Positions 52,339 to 59,469 of a stretch of DNA of 64,000 nt are shown here, piece by piece (the first letter of the stretch is position 1; every line of letters begins with the position of its first letter). The stretch covers positions 186,001-250,000 of the forward strand of contig NZ_JBGUAW010000003.1 of NCBI RefSeq assembly GCF_041821045.1. Reading direction: 5' to 3'. This stretch comes from Thiohalorhabdus sp. Cl-TMA (GTDB taxonomy: Bacteria; Pseudomonadota; Gammaproteobacteria; Thiohalorhabdales; Thiohalorhabdaceae). Under the pieces are notes generated by a model, which did no database searches, was not told where the DNA came from, and saw only the letters and a program-made list of their open reading frames with translations. Both the position numbers and the translations under genes were made by a program.

Positions 52339-52917
52339 ATGAGCCTGGCAACCATCGCCTCCACTTTCGCCGTGCTCTTCGTCGCCGAGCTGGGCGACAA
52401 GACCCAGCTGGTGGCCATGAGCCTCGCCCACCGCCACCGCGCCGCCCCGGTTCTGGCTGGGATCCTCACCGCCTTCCTGGTGCTGAACGTGCTGGCCGTG
52501 GCGGTGGGGGCGGTACTGTTCGAGCTAGTGCCCAAGCAGTGGATCCTGCTGGCGGCGGGCCTGCTTTTCCTGGCCTTCGGCTACCGCATCTGGCGCGAGG
52601 GTGAGGAGGACGAGGAGATGGAGGATGTGGCCGCCAGGGGGGGCTGGCGGGTGGCGCTGGGCAGCTTCGCCCTGATCTTCGTCGCCGAGCTAGGCGACAA
52701 GACCCAGCTCGCCCTGGTGGCCCTCGCCGCCAGCACCGGGGAGACCCTGGCGGTGCTCATCGGTGGAACCCTGGCCCTGTGGCTGGTGTCCCTGCTCGGC
52801 GTGGCGGTGGGCGCGACCCTGCTGCGCCGCATCCCGGCCGTCTGGGTGCACCGGGTGGCGGCGGTGCTGTTCTTCGCCTTCGGCGCCTGGGCGCTGTTCC
52901 GGGCGGCCACGGGGTAG
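52339..52917 (+). CDS. GDT1/UPF0016-family cation (Mn2+/Ca2+) transporter
   Basis: A 192-aa membrane protein of six helices in two halves. Each half has the family signature ELGDKTQL (residues ~17-24 and ~118-125). GAGGAA lies upstream of the ATG. Relatives such as bacterial MneA/MntX and eukaryotic TMEM165/Gdt1 export manganese or exchange cations. The central loop (EGEEDEEMEDVAARGG) is strongly acidic. In many bacteria such genes follow the yybP-ykoY manganese riboswitch. The leader here ends in a terminator-like hairpin, but I do not find the conserved riboswitch loops. Confidence 0.9.
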   Translation: MSLATIASTFAVLFVAELGDKTQLVAMSLAHRHRAAPVLAGILTAFLVLNVLAVAVGAVLFELVPKQWILLAAGLLFLAFGYRIWREGEEDEEMEDVAARGGWRVALGSFALIFVAELGDKTQLALVALAASTGETLAVLIGGTLALWLVSLLGVAVGATLLRRIPAVWVHRVAAVLFFAFGAWALFRAATG

Positions 52918-52968
52918 ACAAACCCCGGGCCGGACTGACCATCCCTTCTCTATCGGAGGGCCCAAGCC

Positions 52969-53184
52969 ATGAGCGAGCATCCCGTAAGGTCGTCCACCAT
53001 TACTTGCCCGGAATGTGGGCACCAGGAGACGGAAACCATGCCGCTGGAGGCCTGCCAGTGGTTCTACGAATGCCCGGGATGCGGGGCCTTGCTTCGGCCC
53101 AGGCCGGGGGACTGCTGCGTGTTCTGCTCATTCGGCACCGTCCCTTGCCCGCCCGTCCAACAGCAAGGGGGCCCCTGTTGCTAG
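52969..53184 (+). CDS. GDCCVxC-domain small metal-binding protein
   Basis: A 71-aa protein. It carries CPECG and CPGCG, which could bind zinc like a small ribbon, then the family motif GDCCVFCSFG and a Cys-rich end (PCC). The related family contains both Cys and selenocysteine forms; this one uses Cys throughout, with no in-frame UGA. It lies between two metal transporter genes. Its role in metal or mercury handling is suggested by context only. Confidence 0.75.
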   Translation: MSEHPVRSSTITCPECGHQETETMPLEACQWFYECPGCGALLRPRPGDCCVFCSFGTVPCPPVQQQGGPCC

Positions 53185-53246
53185 GCTGGTGACCTTTCCC
53201 TTTGGCGCGCCTCGAGAATACAAATCTGGCAGGGAAGGAAGCAGTT

Positions 53247-53891
53247 ATGAGCGGATGCTGCGGCGGCGATTCTTGCGCCCCCAACGCCACCAATCATCGA
53301 CAATCCCGTACCTTGAAGGCGGTGCTGGGCATCAACACCGCCATGTTCGGCGTGGAGCTCACGGCCGGGCTGCTGATCGGCTCGGTGGCCCTGCTGGCGG
53401 ACTCCCTGGATATGCTGGGCGACGCCCTTACCTACGGTGTGAGCCTGGCGGTGGTTGGCGCGAGTACGAAGAAGCGGGCTGGGGCGGCCCTGTTCAAGGG
53501 CCTCATCATGCTGGTCTTCGGCCTGTTCGTGCTGGGCCAGACTGCCTACCGGGCCTTTCTGCCGGAGCTGCCTGCCGCCCTGCCCATGGGGGCGGTGGCT
53601 GCCCTGGCTTTGGTCGCCAACGTGGTCTGCTTCGCGCTGCTGTGGCACCATCGCGGCGAGGACATCAACATGCGATCGGTGTGGCTGTGCTCGCGCAATG
53701 ACCTGATCGCCAATACCGGGGTGATCCTGGCCGCCGGCGCGGTGGCGATTACCGCCACACCATGGCCGGACCTGGCCATGGGCCTGGTGATCGCCGCCGT
53801 ATTCCTGCATTCCGCCTGGGAAGTGCTGGTTGATTCCTGGAGGCAATGGCGGACGGTCCCCGCGGGTGACGGCGGAGGCGCCACGGGGTAA
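53247..53891 (+). CDS. Short cation diffusion facilitator (CDF) transporter
   Basis: A 214-aa protein. The ATG at 53247 has AGGAAG upstream. The Cys-rich N-terminus (SGCCGGDSCAP) may bind metal. Six helices follow with the CDF signature in helix 2 (VALLADSLDMLGDALTYG) and the helix-5 site (LCSRNDLIANTGVI). It lacks the usual ~90-residue cytoplasmic C-terminal domain. CDF proteins export Zn, Co, Cd or similar ions in exchange for protons. The preceding GDCCVxC gene ends 62 bases upstream, and the two may be co-transcribed. Confidence 0.85.
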   Translation: MSGCCGGDSCAPNATNHRQSRTLKAVLGINTAMFGVELTAGLLIGSVALLADSLDMLGDALTYGVSLAVVGASTKKRAGAALFKGLIMLVFGLFVLGQTAYRAFLPELPAALPMGAVAALALVANVVCFALLWHHRGEDINMRSVWLCSRNDLIANTGVILAAGAVAITATPWPDLAMGLVIAAVFLHSAWEVLVDSWRQWRTVPAGDGGGATG

Positions 53892-53928
53892 TCGCGGAGG
53901 AGTTGCGCCCGCGGCGTGGGTTGGGGTA

Positions 53929-53953
53929 AAAAACCGATCATGGATCGGTTTTT
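53929..53953. promoter_or_regulatory. Palindrome upstream of the BlaI-like gene (operator and/or terminator)
   Basis: Arms of 11 bases (AAAAACCGATC at 53929-53939, GATCGGTTTTT at 53943-53953) flank a 3-base spacer, 21 bases before the BlaI-like start. A similar palindrome lies at 55387-55409 inside the start of the efflux gene in the same operon. An operator for the repressor is my preferred reading; the flanking A and T runs also allow a terminator after the CDF gene. Confidence 0.55.
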
Positions 53954-53974
53954 GGGGCGGGAGGACGTTCGGTT

Positions 53975-54379
53975 ATGACGAATCTGCGGTTGGGCGAGCT
54001 GGAGGTGGCGGTACTGGAGGATCTGTGGGCCCGCGGGGCGGATCATGCCAAGGCGGTCCATGGGCGCCTCGGCGGGCAGCGCGGCATCTCCCTCAATACC
54101 ATTCAGTCCACCCTGGAGCGCCTGTACCGCAAGGACCTCCTGCACCGGAGCAAGGAGGGCCACGCCTATATCTACCGCCCAGCCCTGGAGCGCGAAGAGC
54201 TGCTGGCGCGCCTGATTGAGGGGGCCACTGCGCCGGTGGCCGGCGAGGAGGGAGCCGATACCCTGCTTACCGCCTTCGTGGATTTCGCCGCCGAAAAGGA
54301 TGAGGCGGCCCTTGACCGCCTGGAGGCGCTGATTGCCCGGAAGCGGGCGCAGGGCGCCAAGGACCCAGACGGATCATGA
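53975..54379 (+). CDS. BlaI/MecI/CopY-family repressor
   Basis: A 134-aa protein with the winged-helix domain of the family: LGELEVAVLEDLWARG, GISLNTIQSTLERLYRKDLL and the wing RSKEGHAYIYRP. The C-terminal part is helical for dimerisation. Its stop overlaps the start of an M56 peptidase gene, the partner that cleaves such repressors. The targets are probably the downstream efflux genes, not a beta-lactamase, since none is present. Confidence 0.88.
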   Translation: MTNLRLGELEVAVLEDLWARGADHAKAVHGRLGGQRGISLNTIQSTLERLYRKDLLHRSKEGHAYIYRPALEREELLARLIEGATAPVAGEEGADTLLTAFVDFAAEKDEAALDRLEALIARKRAQGAKDPDGS

Positions 54380-55341
54380 CCTCCCTGATCCTGATCCTGG
54401 TGGTCCTGGGCCTGACGGCGGCAGGGGCTGCCGCAGCCTTGAGCCAGCTTGTCCGGCCCAAAGTCATGGGCCTGTTGCAGCGAATGCCCGTGGAGCAACA
54501 GGCCAATTTGCTGCTGGTCTGGGCGCTCTTCCCCTTGCTGGCCGGCCTCATGGCGGTGGCCGTGGTGGTGGCCCCTTCCGTCTCGGCCGCGCTGGGCCTG
54601 ACGGCCGATCACTGCTTGCTGCACGGCACCCACCACAGCCACCTCTGCCTACTGCATCCCGGCACTACGCCTGAGATCCCCGGGGCGGGCGCCCTGCTGG
54701 GCCTGATGGCTGCCGGGCTGGTCCTAAGCGGGGCGTACAAGGTACGCGTGCTGGAACGGGCCAATCGACCGTGGCGAACGCTCCGAAGAATGGCCCGCCA
54801 AGCGCCCCGGGGGCCGACCCGGATCCTGGAGACCGCCCAGCCCGTGGCGGCCACGGTGGGCCTGCTGCGGCCCCAGGTGCTGTTCTCCCGCGGCCTTCTG
54901 GACCTCCTTTCCCCACAGCAGGACCGGGCGGTACGGGCCCACGAGGCTGCCCATCGGCGCCGGCGGGACCCTCTGCGGCTGGCCTTGGCGCGGCTGGGCA
55001 CGACCCTGCACCTCCCGGATACAGGCCGGGCCTTGTATCGGGAGCTCGGGCTAACCGTGGAACGCGCCGCGGACGAGGCGGCCGCGCGAATCGTGGGCGA
55101 CCGGGTCACGGTGGCCGAGGCGCTGCTGGCCGTGGCCCGTATGCGTCCCGTTCCCGCCCCGGGCCCCGGGTTCACGGGGAATCCCCTGGAGGTCCGAGTG
55201 CAGGCGCTTCTGGAGGACGCTCCCGCCAGTCGCCGGCCCTGGCGGGGGACAGGTTCCACTCTGGTGGGCTTTGCCCTGGCCCTGCTCGCCTTCTCCCCCC
55301 AGCTCCACCACGGGCTGGAAACCCTCCTGGGCCACCTCTAA
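54376..55341 (+). CDS. M56-family (BlaR1/MecR1-like) membrane metallopeptidase
   Basis: A 321-aa protein whose ATG overlaps the repressor stop. Helices near the N-terminus and residue ~110 bracket an external loop with CLLHGTHHSHLCLLH, a His/Cys cluster suited to metal sensing. The cytoplasmic zinc-protease domain has HEAAH (the HExxH motif, ~196) and a downstream ERAADEA with the third ligand. A last helix lies near the C-terminus. It lacks the penicillin-binding sensor domain of BlaR1. It likely inactivates the BlaI-type repressor upon a signal; the His/Cys loop suggests that the signal is a metal. Confidence 0.85.
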   Translation: MTSLILILVVLGLTAAGAAAALSQLVRPKVMGLLQRMPVEQQANLLLVWALFPLLAGLMAVAVVVAPSVSAALGLTADHCLLHGTHHSHLCLLHPGTTPEIPGAGALLGLMAAGLVLSGAYKVRVLERANRPWRTLRRMARQAPRGPTRILETAQPVAATVGLLRPQVLFSRGLLDLLSPQQDRAVRAHEAAHRRRRDPLRLALARLGTTLHLPDTGRALYRELGLTVERAADEAAARIVGDRVTVAEALLAVARMRPVPAPGPGFTGNPLEVRVQALLEDAPASRRPWRGTGSTLVGFALALLAFSPQLHHGLETLLGHL

Positions 55342-55351
55342 AGGAACACCC

Positions 55352-56626
55352 ATGGGTGCACCTCGAATTCCCCTTGCCATGGCAAAAAAACCGATCGCCG
55401 GTCGGTTTTCTTTCCTGGGGCTGCTTCTGCTCACCGGGCTGACCCCGGGCTCGGCCGTGGCTAGCTCCCCCCTCACCATCGAACGGGCCCTGCGAATGGC
55501 CGGGGAATACGCCCCCTTGCAGCGGGAGCTCCGGGCGGAGGTGGACTTGGCGGAGAGCCGGGCCCTGGGGGCCTCGCTGTGGCCCAATCCGCGGATGGAC
55601 CTCTCCCAGGAGCGCTTCTCGGTGGACGGCAGCGACACCACCCAGCGTTTCTACAGCCTGTCCCAGGAATTCGATCTCTCCGGCCAGCGCGCCCTGCGGA
55701 TCCGGGCAGCGCGAATCCGGACCGAGGGCGTGCGCCGAGGCAACGAATGGACGCGCCTGGAGCGCCGTGCCCGGGTCCGCGAGCGCTTCTACGCGGTGCT
55801 GGTCCAGCAGCGGCGGGTGGCAGCCCTTCGGGAGAGCCTCGACCGCCTAGACCGGGTGGCCGGCATTGTCGCCGAACGCCGCCGGGCGGGGGCGGCCTCC
55901 GGGTATGACCAGCGCCGACTGGAGCGCGAGCGGGCGGCCCTAAAGGCCCGGCTGCGTCAGGCCCGGGCCGAGCGGGAGCGCGCCTGGTCCGCCCTGCGCG
56001 CCCTGATGCCCGAGTCCGCCGCCTTGCCGGAGCAGGTGGCGGGGAACCTGCGTCCCGGGGAGGTGGCCTCACTGGCCCGCTACCGGGAGGCGCTGAACCG
56101 GCGGGCCGATCTGCGGCGCCTGCAGGTCGAGGCGCGCGCCGCCGGGCTCAGCCGGCAGGCGGCGAATCGGGCCTGGATCCCCGATCCCACCGTTGGTCTG
56201 GGCTACACCACGGTGGACCAGCCCGGGGGGGAGGGGGGCGGTCCACTAGTGGAGCTGGCCTTCCCCCTGCCCGTCTTTGACCGGGGTCAGGCCCAAGCGG
56301 CCGCCGCCACCGCCCGCCAGACCCGCGCCGAGGCCCGCTACCGGCGGCTGCTGGACCGGGCCCGGGCCCGGGTAAGCGGCCTGTGGCGGCAGACCAGGGA
56401 GCTGGACGCCGCTACCACCGAGTTTCGGCAGCAGGCCCTGGCCAAGTCCCGGGAGGTGACGAAGATCGCGGAATCCGCCTACCGGGCCGGGGAGCTGGGC
56501 ATCCTGGAGCTGCTGGACGCCTACCGTGGTCAGCTTGACGCCCGTTTGCGTGCCTTGGAAATGGCGAGCTCCGCTCGGGCGAGCTGGATCGACCTGGCGC
56601 GCACCGCCGGCGGTGCGCGCCCGTAA
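55352..56626 (+). CDS. TolC-family outer-membrane factor of HME-RND efflux system 2 (CzcC-like)
   Basis: A 424-aa protein. The ATG at 55352 has AAGGA upstream; an in-frame ATG at 55379 begins a shorter signal peptide. A signal sequence (FLGLLLLTGLTPGSAVAS) precedes the CzcC-type repeats: LTIERALRMAGEYAPLQREL, then ASLWPNPRMDLSQERFSVDG and LGILELLDAYRGQLDARL. It lies 10 bases after the peptidase gene. The palindrome at 55387-55409 falls inside its signal-peptide codons, matching one upstream of the repressor. Confidence 0.9.
   Translation: MGAPRIPLAMAKKPIAGRFSFLGLLLLTGLTPGSAVASSPLTIERALRMAGEYAPLQRELRAEVDLAESRALGASLWPNPRMDLSQERFSVDGSDTTQRFYSLSQEFDLSGQRALRIRAARIRTEGVRRGNEWTRLERRARVRERFYAVLVQQRRVAALRESLDRLDRVAGIVAERRRAGAASGYDQRRLERERAALKARLRQARAERERAWSALRALMPESAALPEQVAGNLRPGEVASLARYREALNRRADLRRLQVEARAAGLSRQAANRAWIPDPTVGLGYTTVDQPGGEGGGPLVELAFPLPVFDRGQAQAAAATARQTRAEARYRRLLDRARARVSGLWRQTRELDAATTEFRQQALAKSREVTKIAESAYRAGELGILELLDAYRGQLDARLRALEMASSARASWIDLARTAGGARP
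55387..55409. promoter_or_regulatory. Second copy of the BlaI-region palindrome, inside the efflux gene start
   Basis: AAAACCGATC (55387-55396), a 3-base spacer and GGTCGGTTTT (55400-55409) form a dyad with one T-G mismatch. It has the same arm sequence and spacer length as the palindrome at 53929-53953. It lies 35 bases into the coding region. Confidence 0.5.
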
Positions 56627-56659
56627 TCCCGGCCCAGCCGGAATCCGAGGACAGGTCCT

Positions 56660-57010
56660 ATGGGCTATTACCTGACCAAGACGGTGATCACGGCGATCCT
56701 GGTGGTCGCCATCTCCGAGGTGGCCAAGCGCAGCTCCCTGATCGGGGGGATCCTGGCCTCGGTGCCGCTTACATCCGTGCTGGCCATGGTCTGGCTATAC
56801 GTGGATACCGGCGACGTGGCCAGGGTCAGCGCCCTGGCAAGCAGCATCGTCTGGCTGGTGCTGCCCTCCCTGGTGCTGTTCGTGGTGCTCCCTTGGTTGC
56901 TTCACCGGGGCGTGTCCTTTCCCCTGGCCCTGACCGTGGCGATTGGGGCCACGGCGCTCGCCTACTGGGCGTTGGTCCTGGTGCTGGCCCGATTCGGCAT
57001 CCGGCTCTGA
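56660..57010 (+). CDS. DUF3147-family small membrane protein
   Basis: A 116-aa protein with four predicted helices and almost no soluble part. It matches the DUF3147 family (YYLTKTVITAILVVAISEVA, SSLIGGILASVPLTSVLAM). These proteins commonly lie in HME-RND metal-efflux operons. Their function is unknown. It follows the outer-membrane factor gene by 33 bases. Copy B of the large inverted repeat begins 9 bases after its stop. Confidence 0.85.
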   Translation: MGYYLTKTVITAILVVAISEVAKRSSLIGGILASVPLTSVLAMVWLYVDTGDVARVSALASSIVWLVLPSLVLFVVLPWLLHRGVSFPLALTVAIGATALAYWALVLVLARFGIRL

Positions 57011-57018
57011 GTGGGGCT

Positions 57019-57190
57019 GGTGCGCCGGCGCGGGAATTCTTTTCAAAACCTTTCGGAGGGGCCCGGGAGGCGGGGCAAAACCTCCGGGCTCCAAGGGGCC
57101 CTGCCCTGCGGGCATCCCTTCAGTCGCCCTACGACCTTGCCCCGCCTCCCGGGCGTTTGCATTTGCGGCGAATTCCCGCGCCGGCGCACC
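57019..57190. repeat. Nested inverted-repeat element, copy B (related to 49866-50048)
   Basis: A perfect 21-bp outer arm pair (57019-57039 with 57170-57190) and an inner arm pair of at least 16 bp (57061-57076 with 57139-57154) enclose a ~62-nt core. The core contains CCTCCGGGCTCCAAGGGGCC, shared with copy A. The outer arms have a different sequence from copy A yet pair equally well, as expected if the structure is conserved. The inner pair 57069-57146 (G-C) is T-A in copy A. It interrupts the efflux operon between the DUF3147 gene and the His-rich gene. Confidence 0.75.
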
Positions 57191-57301
57191 GGTCCCCTTT
57201 TTCCGAAGGGTTGCCCGTGACCAATAGCAAAGACCTCAACAAGAGGGCCCACCGGATCGCCGTGCGGCCTCTTCCATCTCTACCCCAAACGGGAGAAAAC
57301 A

Positions 57302-57598
57302 ATGAAGCACAACCTCTTGATCAGCCTCCTCACCATCGCCCTGAGCACCGGTACCGCCCTCGCCGGGGAAGGCCACGACCATTCTGGCGGTCATGGCCAT
57401 GAATCCGGTGCAAGTGACGAGCCCAAAACCGAAGCCTTCTATCCGGGTGAAGACCAGGGTGAGGGGGAGACCGGAGAGGACCACGGCGACCACGAGCATG
57501 AAGCCCACGAAGAAGGCCACAGCGGTCATGGCGAGGGCGAAGAGCGCCACGACAAGCAAGCCCATCAGGATAGCCACGGGCATGGCCATGACCACTGA
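57302..57598 (+). CDS. Small exported His/Asp/Glu-rich metal-binding protein
   Basis: A 98-aa protein with a signal peptide (residues 1-~21, KHNLLISLLTIAL, cleavage after ALA) and GGAG upstream of the ATG. The mature part is almost wholly His, Glu, Asp and Gly (GHDHSGGHGHES, HGDHEHEAHEEGHSGHGEGE). It probably binds metal in the periplasm, as a buffer or carrier for the adaptor encoded next, whose start overlaps this gene. Low complexity prevents a family assignment. Confidence 0.8.
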   Translation: MKHNLLISLLTIALSTGTALAGEGHDHSGGHGHESGASDEPKTEAFYPGEDQGEGETGEDHGDHEHEAHEEGHSGHGEGEERHDKQAHQDSHGHGHDH

Positions 57599-59195
57599 GC
57601 ATTTCTTCCGCCGCCCCGCGGTCCTGCTGCCCGGTCTGCTGGCAGTGCTGCTTGCCGCCTGCGACGGCGGCGCGGGGCATTCCCATGGCGAGGAAGGGCG
57701 TGGTCACGACCACGTCGCCGAGCCCGGGAGCTCGGCAGCCTCCGAGCGGCCGAGCCGGGTGGTGACCCGATTCAATGACGCCACCGAGCTGTTCGTGGAG
57801 TACCCGGTGCTGGTGGCCGGGGAGGCCTCTCGCTTCGCCGCCCACCTCACCTGGCTGGACGGCTACCAGCCGGTGGACTCGGGGCGGCTCACCGTAACCC
57901 TGAACCGCGACGGCAAGGTGGTGGCCGGCTTCCGGGTTGGGCGGCCCACGCGGGGCGGGCTGTACACCCCGGAGGTCACGCCCCGCGAGGCGGGCACCTT
58001 CACCATGGTGCTGACCTGGGAGGAAGGCGACCGCCGCACCGTGCACCGCCTGGAGGGCGTCCGGGTCTACGCCAGCCGGGCGGAGGCGCCCAAGCAGCTG
58101 GCCGCAGGGGGGGAGGGGGACATTACCTTCCTCAAGGAGCAGCAGTGGCGGCTGCCTTTCGGCACGGCGGTGGCCACCGAGCGGCGTCTGCGTGCCACGG
58201 TGCCGGCCACCGGCACCCTGCAGGCGGCCCCGGCCGGCGATCGCCGGGTCACCGCCCCGGTCCCCGGACGGCTGCAGGCCCCGGAGGGGGGCTTCCCCGA
58301 GGCCGGCCAGCAGGTGGCCAGCGGGGAGGTGCTGGCCCGCATCGTGCCCCGCCTGGGCACGGGCACTGACCTGGCCACCCTGCGCCTGGCGGTGACCGAG
58401 GCCGAGTCCGAGTACCGCATGGCCCGGCGCGAGCGGCGGCGTCTGGAGGGGCTGCTGGCCAAGGATGCGGTGCCCGAGCGCCGGGTGGCCGAGGCCCGCT
58501 CCCGGGCACGGGTGGCCCAGGCCCGGCTGGAGGCGGCCCGCCAGCGCCTCGCCGCCTACCAGGCGGAAAAGGGGAAGGGCGACGGGCCCGCCGGGGTACC
58601 GGTGCTCGCCGGGGCCGAGGGCCGGGTCGCCGAGCTGCGCGCCACGCCGGGCACCCAGGTGCGGGAGGGGGACGCCCTGATGCGAGTGGTGAACCGGCGC
58701 CGGCTGTGGCTGGTGGCCCGGGTCCCCGAGGCGGAGGCGAGCCGGCTGAAGCGGCCCACCGGCGCCTGGGTCACGCCCACCGGACACGACCGCGCCCTCA
58801 AGGTGGACACCGCCGCGGGCGCCCACCTGCTGTCCGCCGGTCAGACGGTGGACCCCGAGACCCGCACGGTACCGGTGACCTTCGCCCTGGCCAATCCGGG
58901 CGACCTGCGCGCTGGCACCAGCGCGGCGGTGCGGGTCTGGACCGGCAAGGGCGCCAAGTCCCTGGCCGTGCCGACGGCGGCGGTGCAGAAGGAGGCCGGG
59001 GAGGCGGTGGTCTACGTCCAGACCAGCGGCGAGGCCTTCGCCCGTCGCCCGGTAACCCTGGGCACCCAGGAGGGCGGGTACGTGGCGGTCACCAGCGGCC
59101 TGGAGCCCGGCGAGCGGGTGGTGACCCAGGGCAGCTACCTGGTCCGCCTGGCCGCCAGCGGCGATACCGGGGCCGGACACGGCCACGCGCATTAG
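57582..59195 (+). CDS. Lipoprotein adaptor of HME-RND efflux system 2 (CzcB-like)
   Basis: A 537-aa protein. The ATG at 57582 (or 57588) overlaps the end of the His-rich gene. A lipoprotein signal ends in LLAAC at residue ~26, followed by a His-rich linker (HSHGEEGRGHDHVAEP). An extra N-terminal beta domain (~50-165; SRVVTRFNDATELFVEYPVL) precedes the usual lipoyl, hairpin and barrel domains (VTAPVPGRLQAPEGGFPEAG, LRATPGTQVREGDALMRVV, GLEPGERVVTQGSYLVRL). The C-terminus is again His-rich. Such long CzcB proteins carry metal-binding extensions at both ends. Confidence 0.88.
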   Translation: MAMTTEHFFRRPAVLLPGLLAVLLAACDGGAGHSHGEEGRGHDHVAEPGSSAASERPSRVVTRFNDATELFVEYPVLVAGEASRFAAHLTWLDGYQPVDSGRLTVTLNRDGKVVAGFRVGRPTRGGLYTPEVTPREAGTFTMVLTWEEGDRRTVHRLEGVRVYASRAEAPKQLAAGGEGDITFLKEQQWRLPFGTAVATERRLRATVPATGTLQAAPAGDRRVTAPVPGRLQAPEGGFPEAGQQVASGEVLARIVPRLGTGTDLATLRLAVTEAESEYRMARRERRRLEGLLAKDAVPERRVAEARSRARVAQARLEAARQRLAAYQAEKGKGDGPAGVPVLAGAEGRVAELRATPGTQVREGDALMRVVNRRRLWLVARVPEAEASRLKRPTGAWVTPTGHDRALKVDTAAGAHLLSAGQTVDPETRTVPVTFALANPGDLRAGTSAAVRVWTGKGAKSLAVPTAAVQKEAGEAVVYVQTSGEAFARRPVTLGTQEGGYVAVTSGLEPGERVVTQGSYLVRLAASGDTGAGHGHAH

Positions 59196-59241
59196 CTCTA
59201 GCCGGCTATTTCGCGCATCGGGACGCCCCCGGTAGAGAAGG

Positions 59242-59419
59242 TGTAGGAGCGGTCTCCAGGCCGCGACCCGCTGGCACTGACTAATTAGGCCGCGGGTTTG
59301 CTGAAGAGCAGCTACCGCAACCCAGTTCCGGGAAGCCTGGCTGCGGGCAGGGCTGAAGAGCGTCTACCAGGAATGGCGGCTTCGCTTTTGGAAGTCGCGA
59401 CCTGGAGATCGCTCCTACA
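59242..59419. repeat. REPIN-like element: two inverted REP palindromes
   Basis: The left arm (59242-59267) and right arm (59394-59419) are 26-nt inverted copies differing at two bases. Each is of the TGTAGGAGCG...CGCGAC type known as REP sequences in gammaproteobacteria. Each can fold as a small hairpin with a TCCA loop; one of the two differences (G-C to A-T) is a compensatory change in that hairpin. The interior holds a short direct repeat (59300-59316 and 59352-59368, GCTGAAGAGC..CTACC). It fills the gap between the adaptor and pump genes. Confidence 0.8.
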
Positions 59420-59469
59420 ACGGTAAGCAGCCCGCCGTACCCTTTCCGCATCCCCGTTTAGGAACCTCC

